From Gymnothorax reevesii (Eukaryota; Chordata; Actinopteri; Anguilliformes; Muraenidae): a stretch of DNA of 64,000 nt. The notes below the pieces were generated by a model. That model saw only the letters and a list, made by a program, of their open reading frames with translations, ran no database searches and was not told the origin of the DNA. Location of the stretch: assembly GCA_029721435.1 (NCBI GenBank), contig CM056580.1, forward strand, positions 28,142,367 to 28,206,366. Reading direction: 5' to 3'. Below, piece by piece: positions 55,704-64,000 of the stretch. A program made the translations under genes and the position numbers. The stretch's first letter is position 1, and every line of letters begins with the position of its first letter.

Positions 55704-56604
55704 CATAGTCAGCTCCTGCTCATAATGACGGTCAGCGTTTCTTTAAATCCACTCGTGCCTCACTAGAAAAGCAATAAAAATCAATCGATTCTTCAATTTG
55801 CCGCAAATGCAGTACATACCTCACCGTTGCGTTTTTAATGGCAGATTATGGCACTAAGTATACAACCTCAAATCAGAATTTTGAACAGTATGTTAAATTG
55901 AAATCGAAACTGCATACAATGATTCATAAATTAGCTTTGACCTGTATTACACTAAAAACAATAATGATGACGCATAATTTGATATTTCAACACGTTATTG
56001 ATTTTCCAAAATAATTTTTTTTTCTCTTTTGATTACAGTCCCATTTTTAAAAAATTTACTGAAAGTAAATTTGTCATTCCTTTGTTTTTCATTCCTTTTC
56101 ACATAATTTACAGACTGATGACTCCCAGTGATTTCAAGTGTAGTTTTGTCCCACTCTCCCAGCATACAATTCTGAAGATGTGCATGAGTACAGGTTCTTC
56201 GTTGTCACATTTTGCATTCCAAAATGTGTTACATGTTCTATATCACGGACAAGTCAAGACAGCTAAAAAGCTAGGCCAGCGTCCATGCTCTCTTATGCCG
56301 CCATGCTTTGGTAATATGCTCAGAGTGCAGTTTGCCTTGTTTTTTTTTTTTTTTTCCCTTAATGCATGGGCATCCCAGGACTAGTCAGTCCCACCCTTTC
56401 TCCTCTTCCACAAATCTTGTCCAGATAAGTAACCTGAATAAAAAGGCATACTGAGGATGAGGTCACTGAATGAGGTTGCTTTTATTCTGGAAAAATCACC
56501 AACTTCTTTCATTGACTGTGTAATGCATCTCTCTCGGCGCATTCAGAACTTTTGGCTACCTGCCTTCATTTCAATTACCCTCTCTGTGCTCCCCTAGTTA
56601 GTAC
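55704..56604. other. no gene seen
   Basis: Mixed sequence with a T run at about 56339-56356. The open frame 55998-56384 shows no recognisable domain. Confidence 0.4.
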
Positions 56605-57027
56605 TGTCATGGTTTGGAAGCTTTGAGAGCTGTTTGTTGCTCTCGTCCGGGACGATATCGTTTTGCTCCCCATTGGATTCCTGGGCCAGCTGGCATTGAT
56701 TGGGGGCGTGGCCCAGACTCCATTTAAGCTCTTATTTCGCCTCGCTCCCGTTGCTAGAGTGTCAGTTCTTCTTTGGCGCTTTAGCCGGTAAGGTCTCCAG
56801 AGAGATATTGTCAGGGACTTAGTTGCTTATCAGGAATAGTGTTAGTGAGCAAGGGAATCTTTGGTTCATTTCCCTTTTCTTTTGTATTCCTCGAGTGCGC
56901 CTGTTTTCTACCACGGACGGTGGCAGGTCCTTGGTAGCGCGAGTCTCGTTATTTTTATCTGTTTTTAGTCTCTCAGTGCACTGTGAGTGTTGCCTTTTAT
57001 ATCTGGCCGCTGCTCTTGGCGTCCCCT

Positions 57028-57427
57028 GGGCGGCACGATGGCATAGTGGTTAGCACTACTACCTCACAGCAAGAAGGTTGTGGGTTCGAATCCAGCCTGG
57101 GGCCTTTCTGTGTGGAGTTTGCATGTACTCCCCGTGTTCGCGTGGGTTTTCTCCGAGTACTTCGGTTTCCCCCACCCACAAAACATGCAATATAGGAACA
57201 CTGTGTGGCTGTGTGTGAATGTTTGGTGGTGGTCGAAGGGGCCGTAGGCGCATATTGGCAGCCACGCTTCCGTCAGTCTGCCCCAGGGCAGCTGTGGCTA
57301 CAAAACGTAGTTACCACCAGCAGAGTGTGAATGTGTGAGTGAATGAATAATGTATCCTGGTGAAGCGTCTTTGAGTGCCCAGAAAGCAGAAAAGCGCTAT
57401 ATAAAATTGATGCATTATTATTATTAT
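57028..57427 (+). repeat. tRNA-derived SINE with L2-type tail
   Basis: The head GGCGGCACGATGGCATAGTG contains the A box. The B box GGTTCGAATCC (57083-57093) is perfect. The conserved TGTGGAGTTTGCATGTACTC follows. The tail has GTCTTTGAGTGCCCAGAAAG and AAAGCGCTATATAAAATTGA, ending in ATT repeats. This is the L2-like LINE 3' end used for mobilisation. It is the best-preserved SINE in the window. Confidence 0.9.
57083..57093 (+). promoter_or_regulatory. SINE RNA polymerase III B box
   Basis: GGTTCGAATCC matches the pol III B box. The A box lies about 50 bp upstream around TAGTGGTTAGC. Confidence 0.8.
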
Positions 57428-57456
57428 AGTACCCGTCACAGTACACTCTAGCCACC

Positions 57457-58780
57457 ATGGAAACGACAGCGGTGGCTGAAATTAAGAGGGCTATCGCCAG
57501 CCAACAAGAGATGTTAGCTGGGTTCGCTAAATCACTTTCAGGTTTTTGCAATCAACGATCTGAACTTGTTGAGAGACTACACCTGCAAGAGACCGCTCTT
57601 CACAATCAGCAGAGCGTTCTGTTAGACTTATCTGAGAGTATTAAATCTCTAACGTCACAAAATTCACAAGAAGTTGCAGAAGCACCATCCATTCATCTTC
57701 CCTGAGAACCTAATTTACAACTGCCAGAAAGATATACTGGCAAGGCCTGAAAGAGAAAGGATTTGATTGCCTAATGTGAGATATTTTTTAAGGCTCAACC
57801 GTCACGTTTTGTTGATGAGGATTCTCGGGTTGCATTTATATTATCCCTGTTGCCTGGCACAGCACTCAATTGGGTCGGCCCACTAGTTAGATCTAATTCA
57901 CTGGTCGTGAATTCTGTAGAGGCCCTTGTTAGGGAGATGGTGTCTGTTTTCAATCAAGACATATTAGTGGTCAAGATGCAGCCACGCGTTTAATGCACCT
58001 TAAAACAGGATAAAGAAAGCGCAACTGACTTTTCGATTGCTTTTCGCTCTCTGGCCACAGAGACAGGCTGGCCGGAGGATCCTCTAATGACTGTATATAG
58101 CCATGCCCTCACTGAGGAAATAAAGGACGCTTTGGCTACTATAGAACCCAGGTCGACTTTAGACTCTTTAGTACGTACAGCTGTGTGAATTGACAACCGC
58201 ATACGCGAACGCAACAGGGAGAAGCTCAACAGCTTGCCGCAAGCTGATAATGGGGCTAAAGTTGCTTGTGGCGAGTGTTCGGCTCCTATTCCACTCACTG
58301 AAAGTTGTACCCCGGTTGAGCCCATGCATATTGACAGTTCATTTGACAGTCGGACTAATAAACCTACTAATTTAATTGTACTAAGCCGGGTCATACCCGT
58401 CCACGTTGTCCTTAGCGTCAGGGAAAACGGAAAACCCCTCCTGCTACATGAGGGGCGATAGAGGGCAATTTCCCTTCCGAACATTAATCCCTGTCAAACT
58501 GACTGTGGGGTGCAAGAGATTTAGTATTAAAGCGTTCGTAGATTCGGGCGCAGTAGATTGTTTCATGGATATTGGATGGGCAAGCAAGCACTCCGTTCCC
58601 AGTGTTACGCTTACACAGTCAAGCTCGGTCAGAAATTTTGGACAGTCGCCCGCTTGGATCGGGAGTGATAACCGAAGTGTCTGAACCGCTAAATATGTTC
58701 ATCTCATTTGGTGGCCACTCGGAGGAGGTTCGGTTTTTTATTATCAGTTCCCCTGCTTTTCCTATTGTAGAACCTTAAAG
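57457..58780 (+). pseudogene. decayed Ty3/gypsy gag and protease
   Basis: ATG 57457 opens an 82-codon frame (METTAVAEIKRAIASQQEML) with a predicted coiled coil. After the stop, gag-like text continues: PNLQLPERYTGKA, then SRVAFILSLLPGTALNWVGP and KESATDFSIAFRSLATETGW. A protease piece FVDSGAVDCFMD (58540-58575) keeps the DSGA active-site motif. At least five stops or shifts break it. Reverse transcriptase and everything after are missing, so the element is truncated near 58780. Confidence 0.8.
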
Positions 58781-58784
58781 TTTG

Positions 58785-59801
58785 ATTTGGCTGGATTTTA
58801 CTCAAAATACGTGTCAATTCATATTGTTGGAACACAGGCACATTCCATGTGTAAAATTTGGTTGATTTAACAGCAAGCTTATACGACCTGGATGCTCTGT
58901 TGCCTGCCTCGAATCTCCTTTGTTCTGCCCAGCAGGGGGTTTGGAGCTATTTGCTCTGGCCCTCTGAAACTCACAGACCCCTTCTCAATTAAAGTCAGGA
59001 TCAGTTACTTTTAAGCTGCTTAAAACGATCTTAACCTCTATCAAATTCATAATATATTTCTGTTCAATATCCTAGGAAGGAACCTGTTATATGTTGATAA
59101 CGCAATTGGGCTATAATATTCCATCTTAAGGCTTTTCCATGACAGCTGCATCATTTTAATACATATTCATATCATGTTTGGTCTCTTTACTCTCGGGGGA
59201 GTCCAAGGAGTTGAATGGAACATGTTTCATTTCCCTTGGAATTATGGTTCGTTTGTAAGATTCATTCAAGCAACTACCCTAGTCTCCCTGTGCAAATTAT
59301 CTTATCACCTAGGCCAGTAAAACTCTGATTCGGCCGACCTTCCCTCTACCTTTTTCGGAGGCGTGGTTTGGAGTCTTTAAAGGTACGAGATCCTGAGGGG
59401 GCGTTATCTTCTTTCTTGGCTTCTCTTCTCTTCTCTTCTCTTCTTTCTTCGCTCTTATTCTGTCCTGTCCTTCTCTGTCAACATCTGACGCGCTTAGGTG
59501 AGTTGGGGAGGGGTCACATGTTGCCTTGTTCCGGAGCGGGGGAACATTTGAGTTCTCCCCGACCACGTGGAGCGACTTCAGCTCCGCGTGGTCATTCATC
59601 TTTTCCAGGTATGAAAATACTCTAAATCCTTCTAAATTATATGTAACGGTAATTGGCTTATCATTGATTTGTTTGATTCAAGTTGTGCCTACCTGGTGAA
59701 TTAAATTATTGTTATTCCTTTTCCAGCTTGCGTGTTCTCATTGTAAATTCTTTCTGGCCTTGTTGCGATTGGGACTTACCAAGACGTGTAGGTAGCGATA
59801 C
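58785..59801. other. no gene seen
   Basis: Unassigned sequence, partly GC-rich near 59330-59600 and with a TTCTC simple repeat at about 59421-59446. It could include another LTR fragment. Confidence 0.4.
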
Positions 59802-60292
59802 TGTAATGTGAATATATGCCACTAGATGGCAGTATTTACCTTTTTTTTGTTAAGCTCAGACTGGAGTCATGTTTAGACATGTCCTGGACATGTCTGGGGC
59901 AAGTCTCAGAAAGTTAAAAAAAAAGAGGTCTAAATGTGGGTGGGGTCTGCAAAAGAGTATATAAGGAAAAGAATTGAGACAGTAAAGTAGTAGGAGAAAT
60001 TGCAAGAAGATGACCAGACCTGCCATTCTGTTCAAGACCTGTGTAGTTTCTTTTGTGGATTTCTTTGCCTGTGTTTGAGCATTTTCTTCATCCAGGACAT
60101 CACCAAGCCACCCCACTAAAAAGGGACTGTAATTATTTCAGTTTTTTCTTATTTATCAATCTTGGTCTTTAGTTGTAGGTTGTTATTAGTCTTTGTCTTT
60201 GTTGAAAATTAAATGTGTTTTAGTTGTTAAAACTGTGTTTGTCATCCCTTGCTGTTGGGTTATAAATGTAATAACAAATTGGGGCCATAACA
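59802..60292 (+). repeat. 5' LTR of the second Gmr1-like copy
   Basis: 491 bp, against 506 bp in the other copy. It starts TGTAATGTGAATATATGCC and ends GGGGCCATAACA. It has small deletions, one near the AAGAAGATGACC segment and one in the TTGCTGTTGGG segment, so the two elements come from distinguishable source copies. Confidence 0.93.
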
Positions 60293-60408
60293 AATTGGGG
60301 GCTCAAGGTCCGGGATAGACCATTGTGTGAGTAATTTATTGAAAATCTAACATTCCAAATTGTGAAATTGTTTTTGTGAATTTTCCTAGATATATATTGA
60401 CAACAGCA

Positions 60409-63400
60409 ATGGATGATTTCTTGGCATCACCAACCGTAGGGGTTTTGAAGTCTTTTAAAAAGACAGAACTGCTAGAAATTTGCAGACAGTTGGAGCTGAC
60501 AGAGGTAAAACCAGCCATGCGAAAAGCAAGACTGGCTAGAGAGATAGTTGAATATTACATTGATGAAAATGTGTTTGCACCAGGAGATCTGGAACAGTTT
60601 CCAGTGGAAAATCCAAATATAGAAATGGAACTTAAATTAAAAATGCTAGAGATTGAAAGGGAGGAAAGAGAAAAAGAAAGGGAGGAAAAAGAGAAAGAAA
60701 GGGAAGAAAGAGAAAAAGAAAGGGAGGAAAAAGAGAAACAAAGAGAATTTGAGAGGGAAGAAAAAGAAAAACAAAGGCAGTTTGAGTTAGAAAAATTAGC
60801 AAGAGAAGAAAAACAAAGAGAATTTGAGTTAGAAAAATTTGCAAGACAGAGAGATTTTGAATTAGAGAAATTCGATAGAGAAGAAAGACTCCAAATGGAG
60901 CAACTAAAAATAAAAATTCAAACTGAAAATAAATTTCGGGCTAGCCAGGAGGTAAAACTGGTGCCTCCATTTTCGGAAAAGGATGTTGACAACTATTTCC
61001 AATGTTTTGAAAAGGTAGCAAAGAGTTGCCAGTGGCCAAAGGAACACTGGCCTCTGATGTTGCAAACTGTCCTCAAGGGTAAAGCTCAACAAGCCTATTC
61101 GGCTTTGTCTGCAGATGATTCCTCTGATTATGAGGTTGTCAAAAAGGTTATTTTGAGAGCTTATGAGTTGGTTCCAGAGGCTTACCGACAGAAATTCAGA
61201 GGTCTGAAGAAATCTGAAAATCAGACTTATGTTGAATTTGCTAATGAGAAGCAGGTTTGCTTTGAGCGCTGGTGTACTTCTATGGAGGTCAAGGATGATT
61301 TCAACTCACTAAAAGAGATGGTGTTAGTTGAAGAATTCAAGAACTGTGTTAAGGATGATGTTAAGACCTACCTTAATGAGAAGCAAGCACTGAACTTGAA
61401 ATCAGCTGCCAAATTTGCAGATGAATATGTTCTCACTCATAAGTCCAAATTTCAGTCTAGCAGTAACAATAAATGGTCCCAATTTCAGAAAAAGGGTTAC
61501 GGTGATACCCAAGATTCCTCACCCAAAGACAAAGACAAATCTGGTGATGGTGCTCAGAAATCCAGTAATAGGTCTGATCAAAGTGTGAAAGCTGACAGTG
61601 ACAAAAGTGGTCTAGTTTGCAGTTATTGCAAGAAATCTGGTCATGTTACAACTAACTGTTGGTTCCTTAAAGCTAAGAAAGAAAAAGAAAAGGATACCAA
61701 ACCAAATGCCTTTGTGAAAACAAGGTTAGAAACCCCTGTAGTAGATAACCAATCTGCTAAATTGCCTGCTTCTTGTGGGGCTAAAAAGCCTAATACAGCT
61801 GACTTTGTGAGGGAGGAATTTCTTCCATTTGTGTCAGAGGGATTTGTGGCTCTGAATGAGCATACTACTCCTGTCCCCATATATATCCTAAGGGATACCG
61901 GAGCTTCTCAGTCACTTTTGTTGATGGACTCCTTGGAGTTACGTGATGAGACCGCTTCAGGGGATTTCATACTTGTACAAGGTATTGAAGGGAGGACTGT
62001 ATCTGTACCCCTGCGCTCTATATTCTTGAAGTCAGATTTAGTTACAGGACAGGTAAAGGTGGGACTTATGTCAAGTCTACCTATAAAGGGTGTTTCTCTG
62101 TTGCTAGGCAATGACCTGGCTGGGGGCAAAGTAGTTCCCCCTGTACATCTTACTTCACAGCCGAGCACTGAAAATGGGGATGAGGACCCATCTCTGTATC
62201 CTTCTTGCGCAGTGACTCGTGCTATGGCCAAGAAGGCTAAAGAAGATGATGTTGTGGTGCCGTCCAGTACATTGAATAGTCAGGACTCAGGTGGTTCGCC
62301 TCATGACTCTGATTGGCCTACTATGGTTTCTCCGTTTGAGGACTTATCAGATACTTTTATCAGTTCTCTATTCAGCCAGCCGGATGGGTCTGGTGATTCT
62401 GATGTGTCTGGAGACTTGTCTCTGTCCAGAAAGCGGTTGATTGAGGAGCAAACTAATGATCCTGAAATTGGTGTACTAAAGAGGAGAGCCCTTCCTGAAA
62501 AAGAAATAGATGCAGTTCCAGTTGGGTATTATCTCAAGGATGGTGTGTTGATGCGGAAGTGGCGCCCTCCTGATATCCCTGCCAATGCAGATTGGGCAGT
62601 GGTCAGGCAAATTGTTGTTCCGAAGGTCTATAGGAATGAGATCTTAACAATGGCTCATAGTTTACCTTTAGGAGGTCATCTTGGTGTTAACAAGACTGTT
62701 GATAAGATCATGAAACACTTCTTTTGGCCTGGGCTTCGGAAAGACGTTTCCAACTTTTGCAAAACCTGTCACACTTGTCAGGTAGTTGGAAAACACCAGT
62801 TAGACCCACCTGTAGCTCCATTGCAGCCTATCCCAGCATTTGGGGAGCCATTCTCTAGGGTCATTGTTGATTGCGTTGGACCATTACCCAAGACTAGATC
62901 TGGAAATCAGTACTTGTTGACAATCATGTGTGCATCTACCAGATTCCCCGAAGCCATACCTCTACGTAACATCAAGGCAACTGCAATCTCGAAGGCTTTG
63001 ATAAAGTTCTTCACGTTGTTTGGTCTTCCCAGGGAAATTCAGTCAGACCAAGGTAGCAATTTCACTTCAGGATTGTTTCAGCAGGTTGTGTATGAACTAG
63101 GTGCAAAACAGATTCTTTCTAGTGCCTATCATCCAGAAAGTCAGGGTGCCTTAGAGCGGTTTCATTCCACTCTCAAGACAATGATGAGGACTTATTGTTA
63201 TGACCATGAGAAAGACTGGGATGAAGGGGTTCATTTGCTGTTGTTTGCAGCTAGAGAAGCAGTGCAGGAGTCTACTGGATTCAGTCCATTTGAGCTAGTG
63301 TTTGGTCATGAAGTGAGAGGACCTTTGCTATTATTGAGTGAACAATGGCAAAAGGAAGAGCCGCAAATCAGTCTGTTAGACTATGTTAGCAAGTTCAAGG

Positions 63401-64000
63401 AAAGATTGCGTGCAGCTTGTGACCTTGCCAAAGAGAACTTGAAATCAAGTCAGGGAAAAATGAAAACTTGGTATGATCATAAGGCTAGAAGCCGTGAGTT
63501 TAAACCAGGAGACAAGGTCCTTGTGTTGTTTCCCTTGCAGTCCAATCCATTGCAGGCTAGATTTCATGGTCCTTATGAAATTCTGACAAAACTCAATGAT
63601 CTCAATTACATTGTGAAGACTCCAGATAGGAGAAAACCAAAACAATTGTGTCATATTAACATGGTAAAGCCTTATCATGACAGAAATGCTAGGGTTGCAG
63701 CTGTCACTTCAGATTCTCCAATGGTCGAAACGTGTGAAGATGAGGGGGAGTTTCAAGATGATGAACCAAGAATTAAAGCTGAAGTTCTTTCATGTAAATT
63801 GTCAAACACTGAAGTGTTGCAAAATCTTGATGTAAAACTCCAGCACTTAGAACCCTCACAGAGAGATCAGTTTGAAAGGTTGATCAAGAAATATGAGGAT
63901 TTGTTTCCTGATGTTCCAAAGAGAGTTACTATAGCCTCTCATGATGTAGATGTTGGTGATGCCAAACCAATAAAACAGCATCCCTACCGGATGAATCCTG
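60409..64000 (+). CDS. gag-pol polyprotein, open to window edge (partial)
   Basis: A single uninterrupted frame runs from ATG 60409 (MDDFLASPTVGV) to the right edge, about 1197 codons. The order is SAP-like N-terminus, a long E/R/K coiled coil (longer than in the first copy), SCAN-like capsid, CCHC knuckle (CSYCKKSGHVTTNC), protease DTGAS and integrase with intact HHCC and DDE regions, followed by the start of the spacer before reverse transcriptase. The junction lost by deletion in the first copy is present here (LQMEQLKIKIQTENKF). This shows the ancestral protein is one fused gag-pol. Confidence 0.93.
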   Translation, partial: MDDFLASPTVGVLKSFKKTELLEICRQLELTEVKPAMRKARLAREIVEYYIDENVFAPGDLEQFPVENPNIEMELKLKMLEIEREEREKEREEKEKEREEREKEREEKEKQREFEREEKEKQRQFELEKLAREEKQREFELEKFARQRDFELEKFDREERLQMEQLKIKIQTENKFRASQEVKLVPPFSEKDVDNYFQCFEKVAKSCQWPKEHWPLMLQTVLKGKAQQAYSALSADDSSDYEVVKKVILRAYELVPEAYRQKFRGLKKSENQTYVEFANEKQVCFERWCTSMEVKDDFNSLKEMVLVEEFKNCVKDDVKTYLNEKQALNLKSAAKFADEYVLTHKSKFQSSSNNKWSQFQKKGYGDTQDSSPKDKDKSGDGAQKSSNRSDQSVKADSDKSGLVCSYCKKSGHVTTNCWFLKAKKEKEKDTKPNAFVKTRLETPVVDNQSAKLPASCGAKKPNTADFVREEFLPFVSEGFVALNEHTTPVPIYILRDTGASQSLLLMDSLELRDETASGDFILVQGIEGRTVSVPLRSIFLKSDLVTGQVKVGLMSSLPIKGVSLLLGNDLAGGKVVPPVHLTSQPSTENGDEDPSLYPSCAVTRAMAKKAKEDDVVVPSSTLNSQDSGGSPHDSDWPTMVSPFEDLSDTFISSLFSQPDGSGDSDVSGDLSLSRKRLIEEQTNDPEIGVLKRRALPEKEIDAVPVGYYLKDGVLMRKWRPPDIPANADWAVVRQIVVPKVYRNEILTMAHSLPLGGHLGVNKTVDKIMKHFFWPGLRKDVSNFCKTCHTCQVVGKHQLDPPVAPLQPIPAFGEPFSRVIVDCVGPLPKTRSGNQYLLTIMCASTRFPEAIPLRNIKATAISKALIKFFTLFGLPREIQSDQGSNFTSGLFQQVVYELGAKQILSSAYHPESQGALERFHSTLKTMMRTYCYDHEKDWDEGVHLLLFAAREAVQESTGFSPFELVFGHEVRGPLLLLSEQWQKEEPQISLLDYVSKFKERLRAACDLAKENLKSSQGKMKTWYDHKARSREFKPGDKVLVLFPLQSNPLQARFHGPYEILTKLNDLNYIVKTPDRRKPKQLCHINMVKPYHDRNARVAAVTSDSPMVETCEDEGEFQDDEPRIKAEVLSCKLSNTEVLQNLDVKLQHLEPSQRDQFERLIKKYEDLFPDVPKRVTIASHDVDVGDAKPIKQHPYRMNP

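Larger units (their letters stand above)
56605..57456 (+). repeat. LTR and leader of a decayed gypsy element
   Basis: Starts TGTCATGGTTTGG and runs as an LTR-like, moderately GC-rich sequence up to a SINE insertion at 57028. After the SINE, GTCACAGTACACTCTAGCC leads directly to the gag ATG. The exact LTR end is uncertain. Confidence 0.6.
59802..64000 (+). mobile_element. Gmr1-like Ty3/gypsy retrotransposon, second copy (cut by window edge)
   Basis: Same family and orientation as the element at 32201. The LTR and gag-pol follow in the same order. The copy ends in the spacer between integrase and reverse transcriptase because the window stops. Nucleotide identity to the first copy is very high through pol, with scattered single changes. 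Confidence 0.93.

Noticed and set aside
57050..57100. tRNA gene suggested by a perfect B box
   Set aside because: The flanks are those of a tRNA-derived SINE and no tRNA fold with an anticodon arm is present.
1..64000. CRISPR array or bacterial operon
   Set aside because: No regularly spaced identical short repeats with unique spacers, and the gene structure is intron-containing eukaryotic.

Overview
The window looks like nuclear DNA of a ray-finned fish. Four minus-strand exons with matching splice sites encode the first part of a vertebrate urea transporter (SLC14A family). The rest is dominated by transposable elements of types common in teleosts: Tc1-like DNA transposons, an L2-like LINE, tRNA-derived SINEs with an L2-type tail, Ty3/gypsy LTR elements and many short inverted-repeat elements. 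There are no bacterial operons, no CRISPR array and no rRNA gene. The species cannot be named from the sequence.

Layout, left to right. 0-5.9 kb: minisatellites and degenerate repeats. 5.96-17.2 kb: the urea transporter gene on the minus strand (exons 17030-17216, 11319-11508, 9820-9948, 5963-6155). Its remaining 3' exons must lie left of the window. Its introns hold two Tc1-like remnants, a LINE nested in one of them, a TTAA-flanked element inside a GC-rich inverted repeat, and a 1.6 kb TIR element with three internal tandem units. A further exon-like segment (19674-19794) lies upstream in a compatible phase.

20.2-29.3 kb is a nest. Inverted repeats of about 240 bp bound a solo LTR that is itself split by a nearly intact Tc1 transposon, plus a 4.6 kb Mag-like Ty3/gypsy element with two in-frame stops. 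32.2-38.2 kb holds a very young Ty3/gypsy element with identical 506-bp LTRs and integrase placed before reverse transcriptase (Gmr1-like order). A second copy starts at 59.8 kb and runs off the right edge with its frame open. Between them are a MITE with internal tandem units, a possible 7.5 kb unit with inverted termini, a second copy of the 1 kb solo LTR, a near-perfect 64/13/64 hairpin, a 353-bp solo LTR, a palindromic element with a 6-bp target duplication that may belong to the IS3EU superfamily, and a decayed gypsy element carrying a SINE.

Apart from the urea transporter, no host gene can be identified with confidence. The coding capacity that remains is almost all transposon-derived: the polyproteins supply capsid, protease, integrase, reverse transcriptase and RNase H, and the Tc1 genes supply DDE transposases.
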